NCBI GenBank assembly: GCA_036852015.1
Contig: JAANDG010000296.1
Location: 62,001 to 126,000, forward strand
Source: Pelodera strongyloides
Taxonomy: Eukaryota; Nematoda; Chromadorea; Rhabditida; Rhabditidae
Reading direction: 5' to 3'
Length of the DNA stretch: 64,000 nucleotides
How positions within the stretch are numbered: position 1 is the stretch's first letter; each line of letters starts with the position of its first letter. The translations under genes and the position numbers were made by a program. This document shows positions 35,286 to 47,297 of the stretch, piece after piece. Under the pieces are notes generated by a model, which did not search any database, was not told the DNA's origin, and saw nothing but the letters and a program-made list of their open reading frames with translations.

Positions 35286-36131
35286 AAATTTGATCTATAA
35301 CTTGTATACTATTTAAGTTCCTTGTCTATGTATTTATGTTGTTTTACTCTGACAATTAGAACCGTTTGGCGGGTGGCGGGGTGTTTCTGAAACGTAAATT
35401 GGACAATTGCATTCTCATGTATCATATGCAAATTTCGGTATATTTTCTGATCGATTTCTAACCAGTTTCACAAACCCCATGGATTTCTTTTGGTCTTTGT
35501 TCAACAATTCAACGCAATTGATACTGCTGCCTTCCTTACGTAGTTATCGAAACAATAATAATTGTCATTATTCTATTAGATTTTATTCCGCTAATATATA
35601 ATCTGGAGTAGATTGAACGAGGATTTTTTTAGCTGGCTTTCACCGTTTGTTCATCAATTTTTTGTGAGATGATCTCATCCTTCATGTACTGCACTGGTCT
35701 TTCTTTTTCGCACTTTATTTAAATTTTTATACGAGTCCGTTATTATTACTTATTCCGGCTAATATTCAGAGTTTTTTATTCTTGAGAAGAACCATTTTAT
35801 GTTTTATTTTGCGATATATTTTATTTTGTAGTTCTGTGGCGTTCTGGCCCTTTGCAGCTCCCAGTTTTTTACTTGCGGCTCATTTTAACGGGACTTTTCA
35901 TTTTAACTTTTACTTGCGGACGGGGTAAAATAATCAGCTCAGTATGATAAAGCTGCCGATCATTTATTTTGTTGCTATTGTTTATGTTGTAATAAATATG
36001 TGGTATGTAATAAATATTGATAATGTTTTGTAATTACGTGCATGTACAAGAAGCCCAGTGATAACACACACGCGATGAATTATTATTAGATTTATTATTA
36101 ATTGAATTTATTAGTTTAGTAGTAAGCAAGA
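35286..36131. other. Convergent 3' spacer
   Basis: AT-rich DNA between the stop of the ATAD5-like gene and the stop of the PLA2-like gene on the other strand. AATAAA occurs on the plus strand near 35990-36020 and on the minus strand near 36090-36112, suitable as poly(A) signals for both. A family A-like word (CAATTGCATTCTCATGTATC) is at about 35402. Confidence 0.5.
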
Positions 36132-37427
36132 TTACTGTTTGTGAGAAGGTATCTTTTTCTTATTAGCTCGGCTGCGTACTTCGCGAATGGAGATTGCATC
36201 CGCTTTAATTGCGGTACAGAAGTTTTTGGCGTGAACCTTAAAAAATGAAGAATGTAATTAATGGTAAGCTAATTAGACAGGGTATCGTATCGGGTGAGGT
36301 AATTCTATCTTTGTATCGTTTTACATCTTTACAATCATTTGTGTTATTTAGGCAATAAACAGAAAATGTAATTATTAATAAGCCACGAAATAGTAATGAA
36401 AGTTTTATACCCTTACAATTATTTGAAGATGAATCACATTCAAAATTGTCGTGCAAAGTGAAAACAATCACTAAATAGCCATAACACTGACGAAACTCGG
36501 ATGGTGCGCGGCGAAATTCTGGCGCGAAAATCGGAAAATGCCGCGTGGCGAGAGTGTGACGTAGGCTGGGCGACAACTGCACGAAAAATGTTGGGTGCGC
36601 GGCGAACCGCGTTTTTTTCGCCGCGCACCACAAATTCCTTCGACACGCACCAAAGTTTCACTTTGAAGACAGCGTAAACTTAAACTAGCAAGAAAGATCG
36701 TACCGTACACATCTGATGTCCCTTTGTGATGTTGGCAGAGCATTGGCAGAGCTTTGAATCACATATTTCTTTAGAGTCCTTCTGTCTTGTGTAGCACTTC
36801 ACATGTCGCTTGCAACAACGGTCCATTGGAGCTGAAGTTTTCAGCGATTAAAGCGAAATACCGGCCGGTTTTTGAAACGCATCGCGGACCGCTGAATTCT
36901 TACGTATGCTAATTTACCCGAATTTAGGTCGATTTAATTTACGTTCATTTGCATAAGCCGCACAAGAATGCAGGTGTCCACGATGCGTTTCAAGAACCGG
37001 CCGGTATTTCGCTTTAAACAAAGATTGCTGTTTCACATTGAACACGTAACTTATTGTTTGGATAATAGTACTAATGATCTGCCATTCATGAAAGTGCCCA
37101 TTTTAGACGCTTTATTTTTTAGAGGAAATGAAACCGTAAACTCAAGATAATTATACTTGCAATTACCAGTGTTTCAATACCATAGATCAGGGGATAATTA
37201 TACTTGCAATTACCAGTGGTTCATCAGTACCATAGACCTGACTGAACACCAAATTTAGAATTGAACTAACCTATTCTCGATGGGCATTCCATGGATAAAA
37301 AGAACTCAAAAATGTTGTTGTTTATGAGATTCGTGCCGCATTGTAGGATATAATCTGGAGCCGCGTTTACGCAATAAATGTTCAGCATACAGAAGATGAG
37401 CAGCGAGATAAAGTGATAGAGATTCAT
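36132..37427 (-). CDS. Secreted phospholipase-A2-like protein, catalytic-site Asp replaced
   Basis: Three exons join in frame on the minus strand: 37427-37271, 36831-36704 and 36236-36132 (stop TAA); 129 residues. The start is a typical signal peptide (MNLYHFISLLIFCMLNIYCV, cleavage likely after NA). The mature protein begins APDYILQCGTN, then MECPSR, the PLA2 core DRCCKRHVKCY, KEICDSKLCQCSA and MCT, ending in a basic tail (RSRANKKKIPSHKQ). Secretory PLA2s hydrolyse the sn-2 ester of phospholipids using a His-Asp pair and calcium. Here the His is present (CCKRH), but the next residue, normally the calcium-binding Asp, is Val. A glycine-rich calcium loop is also not apparent. The CGT...C...CC..H..CY..Q layout is the one I associate with nematode PLA2-like proteins. 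Probably secreted and non-catalytic; role unknown. Confidence 0.8.
36848..37017. mobile_element. Family B foldback MITE in the PLA2-like first intron
   Basis: TTAA at both ends; AGCGAAATACCGGCCGG and its mirror CCGGCCGGTATTTCGCT are intact, with CGATGCGTTTC arms. Lies 17 bp from the 36831 exon border. Confidence 0.9.
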
Positions 37428-39321
37428 TGTGCTTTGTACTTAGGATAGTAGCTATGTTATCTATTATTATTAGTTCTAGGTGAATAGTCCTTGCAAAGTA
37501 GACGCTGAATATGCCCGGTTTCAAATAACTGTTTTTTGGGTGTAAGTGTAAAAAATTATGATATAAAATTAAGTCCAATGGGGAGTGAGCTGCTTTTCGT
37601 GTAGGTATAGGTGTAGTATATTAGGATACAGATATCGCAATTGTATTTATAAATTTAGGTTAGTGTTTTGCTGGATTATGAACAGTAGTAGTTAATATGG
37701 AATAAAATAGTGTTTTGTTTAGAAAAATTATGTTTACGCCGTTCTTATGAATACGGGATGTAGTATTTAGTGAATAGTCGTAGAGCCTCAGGGCTACGTC
37801 AGCAGCCTTTCGATTGTTTTCGTTTGGCTTTCTTTCCGAAACACCTATGCGAGGCGGTGCGGAAACGAGGAGAAATCCCCTAATTACCTGTCCTGAACCT
37901 GTCCGAGACCAGTCCTTTCCGGTTTACGTAGCTCTGCTTTTATGCGAACCTGTCAAAATTTCGGGATAGAGGGTTTGAACTTGAGCTTGATGGAAATAAA
38001 GAATGTTGCTAAGCTAAAAGACAACATAGACTAACAATAACTGCTATGTCATGGAATTGCTTTCTTACCACTAACGTAGATATCTTAGGTATTTCAGATA
38101 CGGATGCCCCATAACATAATTCACACGAATACATGTTTCTACAATTACCGAACATAACATTACTTACTCACATTCACCATTGTTACCCATACATTTTGCA
38201 AAAGACACAAAACGTATACGTTACATTCTTGTAATCTTGTATGCGCGTCCGTATAAATGTAATACAACATTGTGTCTTTAGATTTTCCATCCATTCTAAT
38301 CTACGGCTTCATTCAATGCGCATTCAAACGCCCCAGTTACCTGTGCAACATGCGCGGGCAGAAACATAGTAGGGGCCCTTATTCAAAGCAGGGACATTAT
38401 GGGGCTCCGCCCATTATTGGTATGTGCCGCGCAGGGGCCTCAAGGGGCCCTAAGCATGGTCAGTTTTGCTTTCCCTCTTCGTCACTGGGCCGTGCCTTTC
38501 CTATTCCTTTACTAGACAACTTTCCTCTCGAAATCACAATCCCGCTAAGAAGCCTGGGCCTTTAATCAATGCCTGGGAGTAGTGGATTTCAGTTAGAAAT
38601 CACAATAAGGTGAGATTTTGATATTTTGAATGTAATATTGTGTAGGCTTATGTTAGGCTTGTTTAGGCCTAGTTATTTAGGCTTGTTTAGGCCTAGTTAT
38701 TTAGGCTTGTTTAGGCTGAGTTTAGGCCTTCGCTTATCGTTAACTATTCCTATTGACCCCGCGTTCGCTTAGTAAATCAACACGTGAAAAACATGAGTGT
38801 TGAGGGGAAAAGTCTAAATAAGAGAAGTATGTATGGAAAATTGTTCCGCACAGGTGAATCCTAGGCTCTCATTACTCTGCTGCTATCGGCTTTGGATACC
38901 CCAAACAGCTTATCTTAAACATTTAAAGCGGTATTACACGTGGTTTGTGAAACGCATACTGTGCAACTACATCCCCCTCATATATATTTAACATTTAAAC
39001 TTCCGGTTCAGACAGGCACAAAAAATTGACACAATACATTGGAATGCGGTTATAAAGATTATGTAGATAAAACAAGTTACGACTAGACACTAGACTTCGA
39101 CTAGATCATCAAAATAATTGTTTAAATGAACAATACAGCATTTTTTTTTACGATTCAAGAGCGTAATCCTTCTTTATTTCAATGGTCAATGGTGGTTCAA
39201 TACAGTATTCAAAGTTCAAAGCGTATGATGTCTTCCGGCAGAAGTCCTTAGCTCCTTAGCAGGCTATACGACGAGTTCCAAATAACAGAGTTAGGATTTA
39301 TTTTATATGTTTTCTTTTAAG
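37428..39321. other. Spacer before the CNRIP1 exons
   Basis: Should contain the first exon of the CNRIP1-like gene, which I could not place. Also holds a degenerate tandem of TTTAGGCTTG/TTAGGCCTAG at about 38642-38730 and a half family A MITE at 38922-38990 (AGCGGTATTACACGTGG). Confidence 0.4.
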
Positions 39322-41363
39322 AAATGCCGAAAATGGAGAAGCAATATCATTTAAAGTGGATGGTGAACGATTTGATGGTGGATCCCGTACACTGAAGTTT
39401 GCGTCAAACGCCCGTTATAAATTCCATATTACAAGCCGGCCACCCACCGAATTTTTGTCAGTTTTCTTTGTGTATTTATCAGAGTAAGTGTTTTAGGTAG
39501 CGTTCTTCCCAGATTAATAGGGTTAGGGAAATCACCTACGCACTTCCTTTTTCTGTTTGTCCGAGTTAAGTATGGTCAGGCTCACGATAAAATTAATATC
39601 CTGCAAATTGCTTGCATAACGGGTCTATTGGTTGATTGTCTTTGGCAAATAAGACCCTGAATTTTGAGTTTACACATGTCGTTTTCAAGGTTATGTTCTC
39701 ATGGATCAGCACGTAAGCTGAGAAATTTTCGCCACATTAAACCGATAAAACCGCAGGCAACTGAATTCCTATGTATTCAAATGTATGTTGATTGTGAATG
39801 AGCTCGAACGGAACTCGATTTTTTAATCTAATCATACTCATCGCTCTAATATTAGTGGATTAATTTTCTCGGGAGATTGGCACTGAGTTTCTTACTAATG
39901 TTAATTGTAAGCCTGTTATTGTAGGTCCCTTCACATCGCCGGCAGTGACTTGGCATTAATCGAAGAAGGCGTTCAAAGTGGAATTTATATTTCCGATTGG
40001 AATACCACAGGAATTGATCCGACTGGCAAGGGAAGCCGGCACAACATACAAGTGACATTGCAGGTAATTATCATCAATCAGTAATTTATATTCGAAAGTA
40101 AATGCAAAGAAGACGGTCCACATAAAAGAAAGAGTTCCCCAATTCTTCTGTGATAAAACTCCCGGATTAGGCAAACTTGGCTGCGAAAACCGAATGACTT
40201 CTTTTGGGAATAACTTCTCCAGTTCTGCATATTAAGCAAAACAGTTTTCGCAGCCACGTTTGAGTAATCTGTGTGTATTATCACAGAAGAATTTCCGGGA
40301 AAGTTTTTTTCCATGTAGGCCTGAGTCTTTAATAAGACGCCGCTTATGGAAAACGAAATCATTTTCCCATGGGTAGCTGTGGTTTCCAATAAACAACAAC
40401 ACGTCAGTCCATGTTTAGAGGAATTAAATTTCAATGTGTGTGTTGATAAATAAATTATTTTGAAATGTTGCGCTACACTTCTAAGAAAATTCAGCCTACT
40501 AAATGTTACCACGGGACTCCTTATATTTTTTTGAGGATTGTGTTTTTACCTAACAATAAGTTCTGATAATCAACCAGACACCAGAAGAACCTTGTTTTTT
40601 GTATTTGCATTTTGACATATTTATGTTTCAATTGACAGTTCCTTGCTGGCAGAGCGCATAGCTTCACATTCATTTTGAGCTGTCTTTTCTCATGGTATAC
40701 TACCTACTCTTTTTTCTCTATTCCCCTTTCTATCCCCTCTCTATCGCCTCTGTCTCTCTCTTCCTCCTATGCTGACTCTCTCTCTCTCTCTCCTTTTCTC
40801 TCATATCTCCCTCCCTCCAAATCCATCCTTCCAATTTTGAATCAAGTATTCTGAATTGCCCAGATGTCATGCTGGGCCACAACATCCGATTCCTGGAGTC
40901 CGCAGTGGGCCACTGGCCCCAGTGGGTAGAATATGAGATTAGGGATGGGCATATTCCATCAAAAGATCATAACTAAATACGCAGCATGTAACAAAAAGTT
41001 GACTTTCCGTTCGAATTGCGAACTCTATTTTTGATAAGATTCATGAAAGTTATGGTTATAATACGCCAGGGAAACTTACATTGTCCAAAAGTACATAGAA
41101 TCTGCAACACCTTTTTTCGGTCTTTTTGGATGTCTAGTCGCGTCCTAGGTCCTAGACAATATTATAAATATTAAAATTCTTTTAGCTTTGCTGAAAGTAA
41201 TCAATTGCAGGGTCCCGGCGGCTTGTTGAAGAAACAAATTCAAACAAAATTTTACAACCGGGACGATTCGCATGCTGATTGGGGCCATAAACTGGACAAA
41301 TTAATTTGGAAATGCGCAGTGGACAAGGGAATGGTTACTGTAACGGATGAAGACTACAAATAG
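39322..41363 (+). CDS. CNRIP1: CNRIP1 homologue (first exon not found)
   Basis: Three exons: 39322-39483 (after TTTTAAG, phase 2 in, 2 out), 39925-40063 (2 in, 0 out) and 41211-41363 (stop TAG). The product matches cannabinoid receptor-interacting protein 1 along its length: ISFKVDGERFDGGSRTLK corresponds to the family's KVDGQRF...RT.K block, SGIYISDWNTTGIDPTGKG to its GIYDTEGVTPT block, and QTKFYNRDDSHADWG to its KFYN...WG block. CNRIP1 is a small cytosolic beta-sandwich protein that binds the tail of the CB1 receptor in vertebrates; invertebrates keep it without a CB1 receptor, so its partner here is unknown. The missing part should be 15-20 N-terminal residues. The C-terminus (VDKGMVTVTDEDYK) has no CB1-type context. 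Confidence 0.8.
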
Positions 41364-41446
41364 TGGAGCATCACATAGGGCATAGATAAGGGCTACTAAT
41401 AGTGGAGACTTTCAGGGAATGAAGTTTATTATTAATGCGGTTTTTT

Positions 41447-41611
41447 CTAAAGCGAAATGCTAGCCCCTTTGGAAAATTTGCATATGATAAGCAAATCCTA
41501 TGTATCCTATGCTAATTTTCGTACAAAATGCAATCGTACAAAATTAGCATAGGATACATAGGATTTGCTTATCATATGCAAATTTTCCAAAGAGGCAGCA
41601 TTTCGCTTTAA
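41447..41611. mobile_element. Family C foldback MITE
   Basis: Same palindrome as 17039-17209 (AGCGAAATGCTAGCCCCTTT ... GCAGCATTTCGCT). Left TTAA has decayed to TCTA; right TTAA at 41608-41611. Confidence 0.85.
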
Positions 41612-41756
41612 TGTTCGACGCTGTATTCCCATGTAATTTATGCAAATTGCTGTGCGATACTGCGCGTTTTTTAAATTATATTCGGCTGCATACAACATAT
41701 ATGGGAATGCAGTTGTACATCATACGTATCAAAAACCTGCTGTTATACTGCTTTAA
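41608..41756. mobile_element. Family A MITE sharing a TTAA with the preceding element
   Basis: Starts at the right TTAA of the family C element and ends CTGTTATACTGCTTTAA. Contains GTATTCCCATGTAATTTATGC and ATATATGGGAATGC arms. Confidence 0.7.
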
Positions 41757-41942
41757 TATTGTTTAAGTATTGACTAATTGTAAGTATGAGACGTTACAGG
41801 TACACTCGTACACTTATGAAATGGCAATTGGGCAGTTGCTTATAAGTTATAGTATTAATTTTTTTTGGTGTAAACAATACCATTTCCATATACATAAATA
41901 ACATCATGTAGGGCAAATCTAATGTACTTTCCCCGTCGCTTC

Positions 41943-43835
41943 ACCTATGTTAGGTATAACGTATACCTAGGAATTTAGTATTGTCTAGTATTTACTTTCT
42001 AGTGAATTAGCAGCTCATTAGCATACGAGCGTGTTCCATAAATAGTAGCGCTCTAGCTAATGAGGGATCGATCTCATATCGAAACCACTTTCGTCTACAC
42101 ATTCCGTGGTCTACAATAAACTCTACTTACTACATTTGTGTGCCTGATTTGGAGGACACAACACTGGCGTTCAGGTGATGTTCAGGAGGACGTGGTGATA
42201 GCGAGTGTGGAAGTGGATGGATACGCCAATCTACATCGTGGAACCATCGCGGCGCTGCCGGTGACAGCCAGGATGATTCAAGAGGCTACCGCAGCGGACA
42301 AGACATTGCAAGTCGTATTGGAATCTCACAAGACTGGGAATTGGCCGGTTAGTTCTAAAGACATTAAGCAATTCGAGAATAGAAAATTGTCGCTCTCGGA
42401 GGACAATGGAATCCTGATGTGTTGCACAATGGACACCAAGGAATCGTCAGGACGAAGTCGCTCGCTCGAATGATGGTATATTGGCCAGGAATCGACGACG
42501 ACATCGAGAAGATGGTGAAGTTATGTGCAAGCTGTATGAAAGCGCAGAAGGCGCCTGTGAAAACAAATTTGGAATCGTGGAACAAGACAGAGAGGCCGTG
42601 GCAGAGGGTTCACGCAGACTTCGCTGGACCGCTGGAAGGTAAATTTTACTTACTGGTAGTAGATTCGTACAGTAAGTGGCCTGAGATTGTTTGTATGGAT
42701 AGGATTACATCCAACGCCACGATTGCCAATTTGAAGAAGATTTTCGCTCAGTTCGGTATGCCAGACACACTGGTAACAGATAATGGAACTCAGTTCACGA
42801 GTGGAGAGTTCGCATTGTTCTGTGCAAAGAATGGGGTGGAGCACGTTCGCTCACCGCCATTCCACCCGCAATCGAATGGACAAGTGGAGAGGTTCGTCGA
42901 CAGTTTTAAGCGGGCGCTGCTGAAGTTAAAAGGGGAGGGAAGCCCTGTTGAGAATCTTCAAACATTTCTGCTCTCCTATAGAATGACCCCGAGCGAATCT
43001 GTACCGAATCGGATGTCGCCGGCGGAAGCATTTCTTGGAAGAAAACTACGGACATCTTGGGATCTAATGAAGCCAAAGGCCGAAAGGAAGATGCTCAAGG
43101 ATGTTCGTATGGAGGCGCAGTTTAACAAGAAGCATGGTTCGCAACCGAAGGTTTTTCTTCCTGGAACCTTGGTTTATGTTCGTGACTACCGTAACCCGAG
43201 TAAGCCAACCTGGATAGAAGCGAATGTTGTGAAGAAACATGGAGCGGTAATATGATGTGAAGATCGAAGGACAACAGAAGACACACCGACGTCACGCTAA
43301 CCAGATGCGGTCTCGATCAACTAGGACGCATGGTGCCCTAGACATCCTATTGGATACGTTTGATCTGGAGCCGATCGCTGAACAGAAAATAAGGAACCAT
43401 GACCCGCAACACATCTACGGTACTGATTTGGATGTACCCGACGATACTACACCTACGACCCCGAACGACCCTATGGATGGAGCCGAGAAGGACAAGCCAA
43501 GGAGCCCAACTTCGCCAGTGCTACGAAGATCTACTAGGACGAGACGTGCCCCGGATCGACTTCAATATTAAGCTCAAGATTAAGCCATATTGAGTTGTTA
43601 GCTAAAAAGGGAGGTGTTAGGTATAACGTATACCTAGGAATTTAGTATTGTCTAGTATTTACTGTCTAGTGAATTAGCAGCTCATTAGCATACGAGCGTG
43701 TTCCATAAATAGTAGCGCTCTAGCTAATGAGGGATCGATCTCATATCGAAACCACTTTCGTCTACACATTCCGTGGTCTACAATAAACTCTACTTACTAC
43801 ATTTGTGTGCCTGATTTGGAGGACACAACAACCTA
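41943..43835 (+). mobile_element. Young, internally deleted Ty3/gypsy LTR element with target duplication
   Basis: LTRs at 41948-42163 and 43615-43830, each 216 bp, starting TGTTAGG and ending CACAACA; I see one mismatch (TTTACTTTC against TTTACTGTC). ACCTA flanks both sides (41943-41947, 43831-43835), a 5-bp target duplication. A polypurine tract AAAAAGGGAGG precedes the 3' LTR. The internal part is only 1451 bp: the end of an RNase H-integrase linker, then integrase. No gag, protease or reverse transcriptase. It should be mobile only with help, if at all. Confidence 0.9.
42164..43571 (+). pseudogene. Ty3/gypsy integrase remnant
   Basis: 42164-42420 encodes the RNase H-integrase linker (LPVTARMIQEATAADKTLQ). 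The reading then shifts frame and a short stretch of the integrase N-terminus is missing. 42419-43255 encodes most of integrase: the zinc-binding part (LHNGHQG ... CASC), the catalytic core with its three acidic residues in place (HADFAGP, VTDNGTQF, NGQVERF), and the start of the C-terminal domain. A second frameshift near 43254 separates the last segment (TFDLEPIAEQ, continuing to 43571). The two breaks and lack of gag and RT mark it as non-functional. Confidence 0.85.
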
Positions 43836-43848
43836 TGTCTTTTTTTCA

Positions 43849-44004
43849 TTAAAGCGGCACGGCACGTGTTTTCAAAACAATCTTCAGCAACATGTATTTT
43901 ATGCAAAGTTAGTGGCACAGAAGTAGAACGCACAATGCTCCAGTCTATACACTGAAGTGCCCTTCCCCAGCATACGTTTCAAAAATCACGTGCCATACCG
44001 CTTT
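43849..44004. mobile_element. Family A foldback MITE
   Basis: Starts TTAA AGCGGCACGGCACGTG and ends CACGTGCCATACCGCTTT, with the right TTAA decayed. Lies 14 bp after the LTR element. Confidence 0.7.
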
Positions 44005-44211
44005 CATTCTTCTCATATCGCATAAAATAACAATCAAAAACTTTTGAGCTGCTGCCTGCACATCTGCGTCTGAGCGAGTGGTGTATAAGTATAAACTAAA
44101 TATTGCGAATAAAGAAACTTCTTTAGAATTGTTTACTCTTGCATACATGACGGCATCTCGCATGTTATATATGTATTTATTGTCAACGTTTTAGTCTTAT
44201 CCAAGGAGTTA

Positions 44212-44346
44212 TTCTGAGGCCATATTCCCCACTCAATTCCCCTAGGGGGTCTGTCTTTTCCCCTGAGACTCTCACTTTAGAATGCTATTTTCTCTCCCCA
44301 GGGAATGTTTCCCCGAGGGATTCGAGTGGCGGATATGGGCTCTCAA
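44212..44346. mobile_element. Family J foldback MITE
   Basis: TCTGAGGCCATATTCCCCAC on the left and GTGGCGGATATGGGCTCTCA on the right, with CCCCTAGGGGG and CCCCAGGG between. Diverged relative of 7892-8077. Confidence 0.6.
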
Positions 44347-44493
44347 GGTGCAGAGCCTAAATTGCCTAAATATCCCAACAATGAAACGTAACAATGAAAC
44401 GTGCCGCAGAAGAACATACATATTGTAGAATTTTTTAACCCCGCCTAATTTGTGTATATTATTATGATTTATAGAAAGTACACATTGTAGCCA

Positions 44494-44613
44494 TTAAAGC
44501 CGCATTGCTACTTTGGGAAATTTGCATATGATACGCATTTCCTACGTATCCTATGCAATGTGTGTGCCCGAAACTTGCCGGACGGGCACTCACTTTCAAA
44601 GTAGGTACAATAG
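44494..44613. mobile_element. Family D foldback MITE, shortened
   Basis: TTAA AGCCGCATTGCTACTTTGG on the left, GTAGGTACAATAGG on the right, GCAAATTTCCC arms partly deleted. Confidence 0.7.
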
Positions 44614-44671
44614 GAACATTTATTTTTGCATCGTGGTGAAGAGCGCGTGCTCTTGGTCAACGTACACACAA

Positions 44672-45405
44672 TTGATGGGGTCTCGAAGTATGGCAAAAAC
44701 AGCGCATTTTGCTTCCAAGTATCAAATGTGCATCTCGTGTATACACCTTTGAAATTGTGCATACACCTTTGAAAGTTAGAAAACGCACCATTGATAATAC
44801 TAGAGTATTTATGTTACGATTTCGCGCGAATTCGCATGCGAAACTGCCATCCAAGTTAGCAAAATTTTGCGGACATACAGTAAGATCGCGAAAAGTGCGC
44901 ATCAGGCAAAACCTGAAAAAGTCTTGGAGCGAAAAAGGAAATAGTGTGAAAAATAAAGAGGGCACAGACAATTAAACATGTGGGGCACTTTCGCATTTTT
45001 TTGCGGGCCGTTGTCGGACATGCCGGTAAAGGTCCGCAAAAAAATGCGAAAGTGCCCCACATGTTTAATTGTCTGTGCCCTCTTTATTTTTCACACTATT
45101 TCCTTTTTCGCTCCAAGACTTTTTCAGGTTTTGCCTGATGCGCACTTTTCGCGATCTTACTGTATGTCCGCAAAATTTTGCTAACTTGGATGGCAGTTTC
45201 GCATGCGAATTCGCGCGAAATCGTAACATACTCTATACTAGACGAGGCGAAAATGCACAGTTTATGCACCCTCGAAAAAATAGTCCTGTGGCTACCTGCC
45301 GCGGGACCATTTATTGGCGGTCTGTAGTTGTCCTCGTGTAGTGCCAATTTACGGTAATTAAAGCCATACTTGGAAGCAATTTTTGCCATACCTCGAGACC
45401 CCATG
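44672..45405. mobile_element. Large foldback element (about 730 bp)
   Basis: Centre near 45022. The inner arms of about 200 bp are almost identical (for example GGGCACAGACAATTAAACAT on both sides, reading in opposite senses), and outer arms GATGGGGTCTCGAAGTATGG and CCATACCTCGAGACCCCAT pair again. It yields two near-identical 68-residue ORFs on opposite strands, which are palindrome artefacts. No TTAA ends found; boundaries are approximate. Confidence 0.85.
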
Positions 45406-46063
45406 ATGTGTTAGTGTTAGTCGCATCGTAGCATGTTACGTAAACAACGTAGTTAGAGAAGTGCAACACATTGTAGAGAACGAGTAAGTACAAAGGTACA
45501 ACATCATGTAAACTTATTCTACAAGGCAGGGTACATTCTAGTTATATTTGTTTCTATATTGTGAATGTCCACGGATGAGCCACATTGTGGCACGATGTAT
45601 TCAACAATAAAACGCTTCATATCGTAAGGTTACTATTGCTAATATATATGCATAGTTGTTTATAAACAAGGAACATTTATTATTATTATTATTAAACAAT
45701 GAAAATAATAATAATAATAATAATAAAATATAATCAGCTATTTGAAATATAGTCAGCCCCATAAAAAGAATCAACAACAGCTCAACAACTTTATTGTGAC
45801 CAATAAACATAAAGATATAAACTTGCTTGCCAATGACTTCTTTTGTACAAGAAGAATGCATGAATAAACAACGAAAAAATTGTTTTCATAATTAATACTT
45901 TATATGTGTGTGTAGTATGCTTAACAATTATTTTTTATTAGGTTCCGTAGAAAAAATCCCAATAAATTGTAAAAAAAAATAATAATAATAAAAAACATAT
46001 TTGTGACTAATACCCTACACATTTTTATTGCTATTAGCAGATAGTTGGGTGTTATTTCATATA
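45406..46063. other. AT-rich spacer
   Basis: Contains TTATTATTATTATTA and ATAATAATAATAATA runs at 45678-45726. No coding signal seen. Confidence 0.5.
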
Positions 46064-46504
46064 TTAAAGGATCGCAGTCACTACAAAATCGTCGTTTTTC
46101 TTCGGGTTTACTTGTATTTAGTAAAGAATAGAGACAAATACTTTACCAAAACCGAATAATTTGAATTCCAACTCAGGGAGTGAACAAGTAGAAAAGTCGT
46201 TCTACTTAGGTACCGCAGGATCACGAAACGTGTTCATACAGCTGCTTCCCGATCGGGAGTATGCAAATTATTTCGGCAAATATATGCATATTATATCTTT
46301 ACATATATTGCAAGGGTCTGCAGGCATATCACTACACGTTTCATAATCCTGCGGTAGTTTAGTAGAACTACTTTTCTACTTGTTCACCCCCTGAGTTGGA
46401 ATTCAAATTATTCGGTGTTGGTAAAGTATTTTTCTTTATTCTTTACTAAACTCAAGTAAACTCGAAGCAAAATGATGATTTTTGGAGTGACTGCGATCCT
46501 TTAA
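46064..46504. mobile_element. Kolobok/T2-like foldback MITE (TTAA AGGATCGCAG)
   Basis: TTAA at 46064-46067 and 46501-46504. AGGATCGCAGTCACTAC and its mirror GTGACTGCGATCCT stand at the ends. The arms continue for about 200 bp (ACTTTACCAAAACCGAATAA against TTATTCGG..TTGGTAAAGT). Confidence 0.85.
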
Positions 46505-47297
46505 ATTAAGATGTTTCACCACGGTCCAGAAATACATGTATATGCAAAAATCTATTACATGTCATGTGGCACTCCTAATCTGACTAGTGTCCATTAATAT
46601 GTATAACAAAAACGTACTAAAACCTTGTGACAGTGACGGGAAAAAGACGCATGGGTAATAAAAAAATAGCTTATAAATAACGTTAACAACATTAAATTAT
46701 TAGATAGGAAAGGTGAATAAAACAAACTGTGAAAGTACTGAAATATAACAATGAGACAGGTAAATTAGGGCTTCACCTACAAGTGATAAAATCAAACCCG
46801 GTGAAATGTTGTAATATTATAGTAGAGTAACATGATGACTTACATGCAAACAATAAAATAAGAGGGCTGGGGTGCCGACCAGTTAGTGTCGCTCAGGTAA
46901 AGATAAACATGACCCAGCCAGATATGTGTAACAGTATACTGTTTTAGCATCTAGTCTTGCATCTAGTCTTTCCAACTTGTTTTATACTGTATACAGTATA
47001 AAACAAGTTGGAAAGACTAGATGCTTTCTGCGTATTGTTCGCTACTGAATTTGAATTAGATCTTATATATTTCACCCTAAGGTAATACTGAGGGACGCCA
47101 TAGGAGCTATAAGCTGATGAAAGGCAGTGATGCTTAGCTCTGGTTCCAGTTTGTTGACCATATAAATACAGCAATATTAACCTAGTAATGTATGAGTATG
47201 GCCCTGTGCTCATAAGAAAGGCAGGCTGTTATATATCGGGCTGAATATTTCCAGACCGAACGCTAAGGCTAAGGTTACCAAAATAAATTAGATTAAT
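46505..47297. other. Spacer downstream of the RING gene
   Basis: AT-rich. Holds one short inverted repeat at about 46950-47026 (GCATCTAGTCTTTCCAACTT with its complement, around a TATACTGTATACAGTATA core). No gene seen. Confidence 0.5.

Noticed and set aside
42650..42844. Minus-strand ORF inside the integrase
   Set aside because: Shadow of the plus-strand integrase reading frame, which has clear catalytic motifs.
44856..45184. Two near-identical 68-residue ORFs on opposite strands (MWGTFAFFCGPL...)
   Set aside because: They are mirror readings of one large palindrome, not paralogous genes.
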